A DNA stretch of 64,000 bases from Flavobacterium psychrophilum (GTDB taxonomy: Bacteria > Bacteroidota > Bacteroidia > Flavobacteriales > Flavobacteriaceae). The stretch spans positions 1-64,000 of the forward strand of contig CAMAQD010000011.1 of NCBI GenBank assembly GCA_945860385.1, written 5' to 3'. The position numbers were made by a program, and so were the translations under genes. The notes under the pieces are model-generated. The model did no database searches and had not been told where the DNA came from. It saw only the letters and a list, made by a program, of their open reading frames with translations. Every line of letters begins with the position of its first letter. Position 1 is the first letter of the stretch. Below are positions 7,251-15,460 of this stretch, in pieces.

Positions 7251-8594
7251 ATGAAAAAAATAGTCAAAATTCTGGGTCTTCCTGTTTTACTCCTTCTTGT
7301 TTATTATTTGTATATCAATTATCCGTTGGATATCATTTCGGGCTATTCTGCCAAAAGTATTGCGTCTGGTCATTTCATAGACCAACGTTCGCAAGAAATG
7401 ATTGAAAATGGAGACAATGATGTTTCCATAATTTTCTTGGCTGCAAATAAAATTGACGACAACGGAAAGTTTGCGACAGCTTCAGTATTTGGATTTAAAG
7501 AACGAAAAGCCATTTACCGCGAAGGTTTGGGAGCCACTTTAATCAACGATGATTTCGACGTTTCGAAACCGTACGAAGTTCCCAAAAGAACAATAGTAAA
7601 AAATAATTTGCCTTTTCCTTATGGCAATAACGAACCGAAAGACACTGTTTTTGCCAATATTGATTATGCCAAATTAGTAAAGGCTGTTGCCAATGCTTTT
7701 GACAAAAAAGGGGAACTAAGCAAAAGAACTCGCTCGGTTTTGGTAATTTATAAAGACAAAATCATTGCTGAAAAATACGATTCGGGATTTGACAAAAACT
7801 CTAAAATTTTGGGTTGGTCAATGACGAAAAGTATCACAGCTACACTATTTGGAATCCTTCAAAAACAAGGCAAAATAGACATCAATAAACCGGCCCCAAT
7901 CACCCAATGGGCAAACGATGAACGGGCAAAAATTACTATCAACGACTTGCTTCATATGAATTCTGGCTTGGAATGGGAAGAAGATTATGGCAAGCTTTCG
8001 GATGCCACTAAAATGCTGTTCCTCTCCGAGGATATGACAAAAACCCAAATCGATAAACCGCTGGTAGGGAAAACGAATGCCACTTGGAATTACTCTTCAG
8101 GAACCACTAATTTATTGTCTGGAATTTTACGAAAACAATTTAAAACACATCAGGAATATTTAGATTTTTGGTATTCGGCTTTGATTGATAAAATTGGTAT
8201 GAATTCGATGGTAGTCGAAACTGATATGGCAGGAAATTATGTGGGTTCGTCTTACAGTTGGGCAACGACAAGGGATTGGGCAAAGTTTGGATTGCTGTAT
8301 TTGCATAAAGGAAATTGGAACGGTGAGCAACTATTTAATGAAAGTTGGGCAAAATATGTAGCCACACCAACTAATGGTTCCAAAGGAGATTATGGCGCAC
8401 ACTTTTGGCTCAATGCTGGAGGACATTTTCCAAATGCACCACGAGATATGTATTCTGCTAATGGTTTTCAAGGACAAAAAGTTTTTATCATTCCGTCAAA
8501 AGATTTGGTTATTGTTCGAATGGGTTTGACCGAGGACGCCAAGTTTGATTTTAATGGGTTGGTGAGTGGGATTGTGGTGAGTTTAAAAAAATAA
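7251..8594 (+). CDS. Serine hydrolase (class C beta-lactamase / penicillin-binding fold)
   Basis: 447 residues. An N-terminal membrane anchor or signal (KILGLPVLLLLVYYLYINY) precedes about 90 unassigned residues and then the beta-lactamase-related domain. The nucleophile motif SxxK is SMTKS (about residue 191), and the tyrosine motif is NYSSGT (Y-S-S rather than Y-x-N). The NGFQGQKVFIIPSKDLVIVRMG strand region closes the domain. Relatives include esterases and D-amino-acid peptidases, so true beta-lactamase activity should not be assumed. It lies on the opposite strand between sufD and sufS, diverging from sufS. Confidence 0.88.
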   Translation: MKKIVKILGLPVLLLLVYYLYINYPLDIISGYSAKSIASGHFIDQRSQEMIENGDNDVSIIFLAANKIDDNGKFATASVFGFKERKAIYREGLGATLINDDFDVSKPYEVPKRTIVKNNLPFPYGNNEPKDTVFANIDYAKLVKAVANAFDKKGELSKRTRSVLVIYKDKIIAEKYDSGFDKNSKILGWSMTKSITATLFGILQKQGKIDINKPAPITQWANDERAKITINDLLHMNSGLEWEEDYGKLSDATKMLFLSEDMTKTQIDKPLVGKTNATWNYSSGTTNLLSGILRKQFKTHQEYLDFWYSALIDKIGMNSMVVETDMAGNYVGSSYSWATTRDWAKFGLLYLHKGNWNGEQLFNESWAKYVATPTNGSKGDYGAHFWLNAGGHFPNAPRDMYSANGFQGQKVFIIPSKDLVIVRMGLTEDAKFDFNGLVSGIVVSLKK

Positions 8595-8596
8595 AC

Positions 8597-8695
8597 TTAA
8601 CCACTAAACGCACAAAATAAAAATCACAAAGGGCACAAAGTTGAATAAATAAACTTTGTGCCCTTCGCGTAAACCTTAGTGAACTTTGCGGTTAA
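8597..8695. repeat. CACAAAG-type palindromic repeat, likely two-way terminator
   Basis: An imperfect palindrome of about 99 bp: outer TTAACC (8597-8602) with GGTTAA (8690-8695), and a perfect 14-bp core (8629-8642 with 8652-8665, 9-base loop). It fills the gap between the convergent serine hydrolase and sufD genes. Related half-copies occur near 24434 and 63885. Confidence 0.8.
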
Positions 8696-8697
8696 AA

Positions 8698-10011
8698 CTA
8701 CAAATCAAATCCAATTTTCACGCCTAATTTATCAGCGATAATTTTGGTAATTCTTTGTTTTAATTCTGGTATTTTGATGCTTTCGATTACGGCATTCGAG
8801 AAGGCATACATCAACAAAGCTTTGGCTTCTTTCTTAGGAATTCCACGTTGTTGCATATAAAATAGTGCGGTTTCGTCTAATTGTCCAACGGTGCAACCGT
8901 GAGAACATTTTACGTCGTCGGCAAAAATCTCTAATTGTGGTTTGGCATTTATGGTCGATTTGTCGCCCAATAAAATGTTGTTGCTTTTCTGGAAAGCGTT
9001 GGTTTTTTGGGCTTCTTTTTCTACATACACTTTCCCGTTGAAAACACCGGTTGAATTATCCGAAAAAATTCCTTTGTAATCTTGAAAGCTTTCACAGTTT
9101 GGTGTAGCGTGATGCACTAAAGTATAATGATCCACGTGTTGTTTTTCGCCAATAATCGTAATTCCGTTTAGCGTGCTGGTCAATCTTTCACCAAAATGAT
9201 AGAAATTCAGGTTGTTTCTGGTCAAATTTCCTCCAAAGGAGAAGGTTTGAACCGAAACGTGACTTTCCTGTTTTTGGGAAACGTAAGTGTTGTCAATTAA
9301 ATTGGCTGCGTGATTGTCGTTTTGAATTTTATAGAAATCGACAATGGCTCTTTTTTGTGCAAAAATCTCAGTAACCGAATTGGTCAAAACCGGATTTTCA
9401 TTCAGACTTTGATGTCTTTCTATGATTTGAACGTGTGAATTTTCTCCAATAATTATCAAATTTCGAGGTTGAACCATCAGTGCCGCTTCAGTGCCTGTCG
9501 AGAAATACATAATCTCGATAGGTTTGTTTACCACCTTGCTTTTCGGGATGTTGATGTAGGCTCCTTCATTGGCGAAAGCCGTATTCAAAGAAGTCAAACT
9601 CTCGTCTTTGCTGGCGATTTTGTTGAAATAGGTATCGATCACCATTTTGTATTTTGGCTTATTCAATGCCGATGACATCAGGCAAATATCCAATCCTTGG
9701 TGCGTGGTTGAAGATAAATTCGAACTAAAAACACCGTCGATAAAAACCACTTTAAAAGTATCGATTTCGTGGATGAAATATTTTTTTACATCCTTGAATT
9801 CAATTGAGTTTTCGTTTTTTGGAAACACCGTGAAGTCATTTTTCAAGATGGCGTTTAGCGAAGTATATTTCCAGGATTCCTCTTTTTTGGTCGGAAAACC
9901 TTTATTTTCAAAGTTTTTTATTGCCTCGGTACGCACATCGTGAAGTTCGGAATGAACATCAATTTGCTCCTCAAAAGCCATAAAAGACGATAGTAATTTT
10001 TCTTTTAACAT
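8698..10011 (-). CDS. sufD: Fe-S cluster assembly protein SufD
   Basis: 437 residues. SufD pairs with SufB and SufC to form the scaffold complex. The C-terminal core with KCSHGCTVGQLDETALFYMQQRGIPKKEA is the SufB/SufD signature, containing the conserved Cys and His. The N-terminal KKEESWKYTSLNAIL is typical of SufD. It follows sufC by 77 bases and ends the sufABCD unit, where the palindromic element at 8597-8695 probably stops transcription. Confidence 0.95.
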   Translation of the reverse strand: MLKEKLLSSFMAFEEQIDVHSELHDVRTEAIKNFENKGFPTKKEESWKYTSLNAILKNDFTVFPKNENSIEFKDVKKYFIHEIDTFKVVFIDGVFSSNLSSTTHQGLDICLMSSALNKPKYKMVIDTYFNKIASKDESLTSLNTAFANEGAYINIPKSKVVNKPIEIMYFSTGTEAALMVQPRNLIIIGENSHVQIIERHQSLNENPVLTNSVTEIFAQKRAIVDFYKIQNDNHAANLIDNTYVSQKQESHVSVQTFSFGGNLTRNNLNFYHFGERLTSTLNGITIIGEKQHVDHYTLVHHATPNCESFQDYKGIFSDNSTGVFNGKVYVEKEAQKTNAFQKSNNILLGDKSTINAKPQLEIFADDVKCSHGCTVGQLDETALFYMQQRGIPKKEAKALLMYAFSNAVIESIKIPELKQRITKIIADKLGVKIGFDL

Positions 10012-10088
10012 CTTTGTTATATTTTAGTTTTTAGTTCATATCTTCATTGTTCAACCACGAACAACAAACTATAAACTACAAACAAATT

Positions 10089-10841
10089 TTATGCTTCTTG
10101 TTCTTGTTTGATCCAGTCGTATCCTTTTTCTTCGAGCTCGTAAGCCAATTCTTTTCCGCCTGATTTCACAATTTTTCCGTTATACAAAACGTGAACAAAA
10201 TCTGGAATGATATAGTCCAAAAGCCTTTGGTAATGCGTGATAACGATGATGGCGTTTTTGTCGCTTTTGAGTTTGTTTACGCCATTGGCCACAATTCTCA
10301 ATGCATCAATATCCAATCCCGAATCGGTTTCGTCAAGAATGGCGAGTTTTGGTTCGAGCATTGCCATTTGGAAAATCTCGTTCCGTTTTTTCTCTCCACC
10401 AGAAAATCCTTCGTTCAAGGAACGGGACAAAAATTTACGATCAATTTCTAACAATTCCGATTTTTCACGAATGAATTTCAGCATTTCGTTAGCTGGCATT
10501 TCTTCCAGTTTGTTGGCTTTGCGGGTTTCATTGATAGCCGTTCTCATAAAGTTGGTTACTGAAACTCCCGGAATTTCAACAGGATATTGGAACGAAAGGA
10601 AAACGCCTTTATGTGCTCTTTCTTCGGGAGCTAATTCCGAAATATCTTCGCCTTCCAGAAGGATTTCCCCTTCGGTTACTTCGTAATTTTCGTTTCCGGC
10701 AATGATGGCAGAAAGCGTACTTTTTCCGGCACCGTTTGGTCCCATAATCGCGTGGATTTCTCCCGCTTTTACTTCAAGGTTGATTCCTTTTAATATTTCT
10801 TTGTCTCCAATGGAGGCGTGTAAATTTTTTATTGATAACAT
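10089..10841 (-). CDS. sufC: Fe-S cluster assembly ATPase SufC
   Basis: 250 residues, the ABC-type ATPase of the SufBCD scaffold. Seen: Walker [10 protein letters not shown] (about residue 34), Q-loop [11 protein letters not shown], signature [12 protein letters not shown], Walker [13 protein letters not shown], and the switch His in ITHYQRLL. It has the SufC-specific SFQYP segment and no membrane part, so it is cytosolic. It lies 30 bases after sufB. Confidence 0.96.
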   Translation of the reverse strand: MLSIKNLHASIGDKEILKGINLEVKAGEIHAIMGPNGAGKSTLSAIIAGNENYEVTEGEILLEGEDISELAPEERAHKGVFLSFQYPVEIPGVSVTNFMRTAINETRKANKLEEMPANEMLKFIREKSELLEIDRKFLSRSLNEGFSGGEKKRNEIFQMAMLEPKLAILDETDSGLDIDALRIVANGVNKLKSDKNAIIVITHYQRLLDYIIPDFVHVLYNGKIVKSGGKELAYELEEKGYDWIKQEQEA

Positions 10842-10871
10842 TTTCGAATGTGTTTTATACTTTATTTATGA

Positions 10872-12320
10872 TTATCCTACTGAACCTTCAAGTGAAATTT
10901 CCAATAATTTCTGCGCTTCCACGGCAAATTCCATTGGCAACTTGTTCAAAACGTCTTTGCTGAAACCGTTTACGATTAAAGCGATGGCTTTTTCAGTTGG
11001 AATTCCACGTTGATTGCAATAGAAAACTTGGTCTTCGCCAATTTTACTCGTCGTGGCTTCGTGTTCTATTTTGGCCGATGGATTTTTGCTTTCGATGTAA
11101 GGAAAAGTATTGGCGCTGCAATTATTTCCCATTAATAAGGAATCGCATTGCGAAAAGTTCCTGGCGTTTTCTGCATTTGGACCAACTTTTACCAATCCTC
11201 TATAACTATTGTGTGATTTTCCGGCCGAAATTCCTTTGGAAATAATCGTTGATTTGGTGTTTTTACCAATGTGGATCATCTTGGTTCCAGTATCAGCTTG
11301 TTGGAAATTATTGGTGACAGCAATCGAATAAAATTCGCCTACTGAATTATCCCCTTTTAAGATACAAGATGGATATTTCCACGTCACTGCAGAACCGGTT
11401 TCGACTTGCGTCCAAGAAATTTTTGCGTTTTTCTCGCATAAACCTCTTTTGGTCACAAAATTGAAAACTCCACCTTTTCCTTCTTTGTTTCCAGGATACC
11501 AGTTTTGAACTGTCGAATATTTGATTTCGGCACCCTCCATTGCGATAAGTTCAACAACTGCTGCGTGCAATTGATTTTCGTCACGACTTGGAGCGGTACA
11601 ACCTTCCAAATAGCTTACATAACTGCCTTCGTCGGCAACTAGCAATGTTCTTTCGAATTGTCCTGTTCCGGCCTGATTAATTCTAAAGTAAGTTGATAAT
11701 TCCATTGGACAATGAACGCCTTTTGGAATATAGCAGAAACTTCCATCAGAGAAAACAGCCGAATTCAAAGCAGCATAGAAATTATCTTTTTGCGGCACAA
11801 CAGTTCCAAGATGTTTACGAACCAATTCAGGATGTTCCTTAATCGCTTCGGAAATACTCATAAAAATGATGCCTTTTTCGCCTAAAGTTTTCTTGAATGT
11901 CGTCGCTACTGAAACTGAGTCGACCACAATATCCATCGCAACATTGTTCATCATTTTTTGCTCATCGACAGAGATTCCCAATTTTTTGTACATTTCTAAA
12001 AGTTCAGGATCCACATCGTCCAATGATTTATTGGGATCAATCGCTTTTGGAGCAGAATAATAGGAAATAGCCTGAAAATCTGGTTTGGGATAATGTACAT
12101 TTGCCCATTCAGGTTCTTTCATTTGTTCCCAAGCACGAAAGGCTTCGATGCGCCAATCAGTCATCCATTGTGGCTCTTCTTTTCGGTGGGAAATGGCACG
12201 AACAATGTCTTCGTTTAAACCAACAGGGAAAGTATCCGATTCTATATCAGTATAAAATCCGTACTCATATTCTTTGCTTTCGAGTTCAACTCGTAAATGA
12301 TCTTCGGTGTATTTTGACAT
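10872..12320 (-). CDS. sufB: Fe-S cluster assembly protein SufB
   Basis: 482 residues, usual length. SufB is the main scaffold on which the cluster forms. Family marks include [44 protein letters not shown], the Cys-containing [14 protein letters not shown], and [21 protein letters not shown] near the C-terminus. It lies 12 bases downstream of the sufA-type gene, in the same operon. Confidence 0.97.
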   Translation of the reverse strand: MSKYTEDHLRVELESKEYEYGFYTDIESDTFPVGLNEDIVRAISHRKEEPQWMTDWRIEAFRAWEQMKEPEWANVHYPKPDFQAISYYSAPKAIDPNKSLDDVDPELLEMYKKLGISVDEQKMMNNVAMDIVVDSVSVATTFKKTLGEKGIIFMSISEAIKEHPELVRKHLGTVVPQKDNFYAALNSAVFSDGSFCYIPKGVHCPMELSTYFRINQAGTGQFERTLLVADEGSYVSYLEGCTAPSRDENQLHAAVVELIAMEGAEIKYSTVQNWYPGNKEGKGGVFNFVTKRGLCEKNAKISWTQVETGSAVTWKYPSCILKGDNSVGEFYSIAVTNNFQQADTGTKMIHIGKNTKSTIISKGISAGKSHNSYRGLVKVGPNAENARNFSQCDSLLMGNNCSANTFPYIESKNPSAKIEHEATTSKIGEDQVFYCNQRGIPTEKAIALIVNGFSKDVLNKLPMEFAVEAQKLLEISLEGSVG

Positions 12321-12332
12321 TTTTTTTATTTT

Positions 12333-12662
12333 TTACAAAGAGAAACTCTCTCCACATCCACAAGTTCTACTCGCATTTGGATTATTGAAAACAAATCCTT
12401 TTCCGTTTAATCCACCAGAAAATTCTAATATCGTTCCCGCTAAATAAAGAAATGATTTTTTCTCTACGGCAATTGTTATTTCGTTGTCAACGAATATTTT
12501 ATCATCTTCACCTTTGTTTTTGTCAAACTTTAAATCATACGACAAACCAGAGCATCCGCCGCTTTTCACGCCTACTCTCACGTAATCGATGGCAGCATCA
12601 AAACCATCATCTTTCATCAAATCGATGATTTTCTTTTTGGCAGTATCAGAAACTTTTATCAT
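12333..12662 (-). CDS. sufA: A-type Fe-S carrier (SufA/IscA/HesB family)
   Basis: 109 residues. A-type carriers bind a cluster through three Cys. Here the three are in SGGCSGLSYDL and the C-terminal TCGCGESFSL, matching C-x(n)-C-x-C. It is the first gene of sufABCD, behind a full promoter and a candidate operator. The symbol follows context; by sequence alone it could equally be called an IscA homologue. Confidence 0.93.
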   Translation of the reverse strand: MIKVSDTAKKKIIDLMKDDGFDAAIDYVRVGVKSGGCSGLSYDLKFDKNKGEDDKIFVDNEITIAVEKKSFLYLAGTILEFSGGLNGKGFVFNNPNASRTCGCGESFSL

Positions 12663-12669
12663 AATCGTT

Positions 12670-12688
12670 ATTTATATTTTGTCTAAAT
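12670..12688. promoter_or_regulatory. Candidate operator of sufABCD (near-palindrome)
   Basis: ATTTATA-TTTTG-TCTAAAT: same arms, spacing and position as the sufS site at 7135-7153, with one mismatch. It lies 6 bases downstream of the -7 element on the minus strand, over the expected transcription start. Confidence 0.5.
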
Positions 12689-12694
12689 AAAAGG

Positions 12695-12726
12695 CAAAGA
12701 TATCACAATTAAAGCTTTTTGTCAAA
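12695..12726 (-). promoter_or_regulatory. Promoter of sufABCD
   Basis: Minus strand: TTTG (12726-12723), 20 bases, TATCTTTG (12702-12695). This is an excellent match to the Bacteroidota housekeeping promoter. Confidence 0.8.
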
Positions 12727-12776
12727 CATCATAACATTTTTATAACTATAATTGGATAGAAAAAGTTGATTTGGCG

Positions 12777-12809
12777 TTTGCGTTAAAGAAAATGTATTCC
12801 CTAACTTTG
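12777..12809 (+). promoter_or_regulatory. Promoter of the MBL-fold hydrolase gene
   Basis: TTTG (12777-12780), 21 bases, TAACTTTG (12802-12809), 28 bases before the ATG at 12838. It supports the later start, since the TTG at 12817 would leave almost no leader. Confidence 0.78.
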
Positions 12810-12837
12810 TTTTTAATTGAATGTCAACAATAATATT

Positions 12838-13698
12838 ATGAAATTATATTCTATAGAATCTGGAAATTTTAAGCTTGATGGTGGCGCTATGTTTGGCGTT
12901 GTGCCAAAAACAATTTGGAACAAAACCAATCCAGCTGACGACAAGAATCTCATCGATTTAGCCACACGATGTTTGCTCATCGAAGACGGAAATCGCCTGA
13001 TTTTGATTGATAATGGAATGGGAAACAAACAGTCAGAAAAGTTTTTTGGCTATTATTCACTTTGGGGAACTCATTCCATCGACAAATCATTGGCAAAATA
13101 TGGTTTTCATCGTGACGACATTACAGATGTCTTTCTAAGTCACCTGCATTTTGACCACTGTGGCGGCAGCGTGCAATGGAACAAGGACAAAACCGGCTAT
13201 GAAGTGGCGTTTAAAAATGCCAAATATTGGACCAACGAAAACCACTGGGAATGGGCGACAAAACCAAATCTTAGAGAAAAAGCTTCATTTTTATCAGAAA
13301 ATATTTTGCCATTGCAAGAAAGTGGTCAATTGAATTTTATACAATTACCCGAAGACGATTTTGTTCAAAAGTCGGAACTTGATTTTGGCATTTTTTTTGT
13401 AAACGGTCACACTGAAAAAATGATGATTCCACACATTCAATACCAAGACAAAACGATTGTTTTTTGCGCAGATTTATTGGCGACAGCTGGACATATTCCT
13501 ATTCCGTATGTGATGGGTTATGACACAAGACCAGTATTGACAATGCCCGAAAAAACAAAATTTCTAACTGCTGCAGCCGAAAATAATTACTATTTATTCA
13601 TGGAACACGATGCCCACAACGAAATCATCACTGTTGAAAAAACTGAAAGAGGTGTTCGATTGAAAGAAGTTTTCAAAAGCGAGGATATCTTTAAATAA
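12838..13698 (+). CDS. MBL-fold metallo-hydrolase
   Basis: 286 residues from the ATG at 12838. An in-frame TTG at 12817 is less likely because it falls at the expected transcription start. The metallo-beta-lactamase motif SHLHFDHCGG (HxHxDH) gives the dinuclear metal site, further ligands are in FVNGHTEKMMIPH and VFCADLLATAGHIP, and EHDAHNE lies near the end. There is no signal peptide, so it is cytoplasmic. The substrate is unknown; relatives include lactonases and glyoxalase-like enzymes. Confidence 0.9.
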   Translation: MKLYSIESGNFKLDGGAMFGVVPKTIWNKTNPADDKNLIDLATRCLLIEDGNRLILIDNGMGNKQSEKFFGYYSLWGTHSIDKSLAKYGFHRDDITDVFLSHLHFDHCGGSVQWNKDKTGYEVAFKNAKYWTNENHWEWATKPNLREKASFLSENILPLQESGQLNFIQLPEDDFVQKSELDFGIFFVNGHTEKMMIPHIQYQDKTIVFCADLLATAGHIPIPYVMGYDTRPVLTMPEKTKFLTAAAENNYYLFMEHDAHNEIITVEKTERGVRLKEVFKSEDIFK

Positions 13699-13710
13699 TG
13701 TTAATTTTGT

Positions 13711-13739
13711 TTTGATATGTAACAAAATTGATATTTTTA
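13711..13739 (+). promoter_or_regulatory. Probable promoter of the S8 peptidase gene
   Basis: TTTG (13711-13714), 17 bases, TATTTTTA (13732-13739). The last base departs from TAnnTTTG. The ATG is at 13772. Confidence 0.5.
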
Positions 13740-13771
13740 CATCAAATTTTAACTTTCTTAAAAAATAACCT

Positions 13772-15391
13772 ATGAATAATTTTAAACCAATTTTTATCTC
13801 TGCCTTTGCAGTATTGGTATTAGCGGGATGTGGAGCTTCAAAAAACGCTTCGAACAGCACTACATTGATGATTCAAGCTCCATTAAACGTTAAAAAAAAG
13901 ACAGCTTTAAAAGAAGCTGATTTAAACCGTTGGAGTCATTTAGATATTGTAAAAGATACCATTCCAGGAATGAGTGTTGATAGAGCTTACACTGAATTAC
14001 TGAAAAATAAAAAGGGCAAAAAAGTAATCGTAGGAATCGTAGATTCAGGGGTTGACATTGAACACGAAGACTTAAAAGCAGTTGTCTGGACAAATAAAAA
14101 AGAGATTCCAGCAAACGGAATTGACGACGACAAAAATGGATATATCGATGATATACACGGTTGGAATTTCCTTGGTGACATTACCAAAGAAAATATGGAA
14201 TACGAAAGAATTATTGTCAATAAAAACCTTGTTGATGAGGCAACGTATTTACAAGCAAAAGCCTTGAACGATAAAAAAATTGTAACCTCAACAAACGGGA
14301 AAACTCAATTAGAGAAAATGTCATCTGATGCCACCAATGCCGATGTGGTTTTGACAAAACATTTGGGAAAAACAGGCTATTCAATCGAAGAAGTGAATGC
14401 GATTAATTCTGAAGATGCTGAAATTTCTAAAAGTAAAATGATGATCCAGCGAGTGAACTCTTTTGGAATGACTTTACCAGAATTTAAAACAGTGCTACAA
14501 AAGGAACTCGACGGATACAATAAAGTAATTAATGGCGAAAACCTAACAACTGATTACAGAAAAGTATTAGGAGACAATCCAGAAGATATTACGGATACGA
14601 AATACGGAAACAATAATGTTATGGGTCCTGACAAAGAAGAAATTCTTCACGGAACTCACGTAGCAGGAATTGTAGCTCAAGTAAGATACAACAATCTGGG
14701 AGGTGATGGAATTGCAAATAATGTAGAAATTCTAACTGTTCGTGCAGTGCCAGACGGAGATGAGTATGACAAAGATATTGCTCTTGGTATTCGTTATGCT
14801 GTCGATAATGGAGCAAAAGTTATTAACGGAAGTTTTGGAAAAAGTTTTTCTCCACACAAACAATGGGTTTATGATGCTATAAAATATGCCGAAAGCAAAG
14901 ATGTATTGATTGTTCACGCAGCCGGAAATGACGCAAAAGATATTGATGTTGCAAACAATTATCCAAATGATTCTGATGATAAAAAAACGGAATTTTCCGA
15001 TAATTTAATCACAATCGGAGCTTTGAATTATGATTATGGAAATAAGGTAGTAGCAGGTTTTTCTAACTTTGGAAAAATCAATGTTGACGTTTTTGCTCCT
15101 GGAGTAAAAATCTATGCTACAACACCAAACAATACTTATAAATTATTGCAAGGAACGTCAATGGCTTCACCAAACGTTGCTGGAGTTGCCGCTTTGATTC
15201 GTTCGTATTATCCAAAATTATCAGCAAAACAAGTGAAACACATTTTGATGGATTCTGGAGTGGCGATTACTACAGATGTTATCGTTGGCGGAAAACCAGC
15301 CGATGTTCGTTCGTTTACCAATTTGTCTAAATCAGGAAAAATAGTCAATGCATACAATGCTTTATTGATGGCTGAAAAAATGTCAAAATAA
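13772..15391 (+). CDS. S8 (subtilisin-like) serine peptidase lipoprotein
   Basis: 539 residues. A lipoprotein signal ends in LAGC with Cys at residue 20, so it is membrane-anchored. The catalytic triad is visible: Asp91 in IVGIVDSGVD, His293 in HGTHVAG and Ser463 in GTSMASP. About 200 residues separate Asp and His, against about 30 in subtilisin, so a large helical, charged insert lies between them. No type IX secretion C-terminal domain is seen. A hairpin terminator follows. Confidence 0.94.
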   Translation: MNNFKPIFISAFAVLVLAGCGASKNASNSTTLMIQAPLNVKKKTALKEADLNRWSHLDIVKDTIPGMSVDRAYTELLKNKKGKKVIVGIVDSGVDIEHEDLKAVVWTNKKEIPANGIDDDKNGYIDDIHGWNFLGDITKENMEYERIIVNKNLVDEATYLQAKALNDKKIVTSTNGKTQLEKMSSDATNADVVLTKHLGKTGYSIEEVNAINSEDAEISKSKMMIQRVNSFGMTLPEFKTVLQKELDGYNKVINGENLTTDYRKVLGDNPEDITDTKYGNNNVMGPDKEEILHGTHVAGIVAQVRYNNLGGDGIANNVEILTVRAVPDGDEYDKDIALGIRYAVDNGAKVINGSFGKSFSPHKQWVYDAIKYAESKDVLIVHAAGNDAKDIDVANNYPNDSDDKKTEFSDNLITIGALNYDYGNKVVAGFSNFGKINVDVFAPGVKIYATTPNNTYKLLQGTSMASPNVAGVAALIRSYYPKLSAKQVKHILMDSGVAITTDVIVGGKPADVRSFTNLSKSGKIVNAYNALLMAEKMSK

Positions 15392-15413
15392 TAAAATTTT
15401 AATTTTAATTTAA

Positions 15414-15455
15414 AAATGGAAGAGATAAAAAAAACTCTTCCATTTTCTGTTTTAT
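15414..15455 (+). terminator. Terminator of the S8 peptidase gene
   Basis: A 9-bp stem ATGGAAGAG (15416-15424) with CTCTTCCAT (15435-15443) has an A-rich loop and a T-rich tail. It overlaps a possible upstream start of the next gene, which argues for the ATG at 15461. Confidence 0.8.
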
Positions 15456-15460
15456 CAATT

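Noticed and set aside
12817..12837. Upstream TTG start for the MBL-fold protein
   Set aside because: The promoter places the transcription start at about this position, and family similarity begins at the ATG at 12838.
15416..15460. Upstream ATG for the M1 peptidase
   Set aside because: It lies in the stem of the preceding gene's terminator, and the signal peptide begins at 15461.
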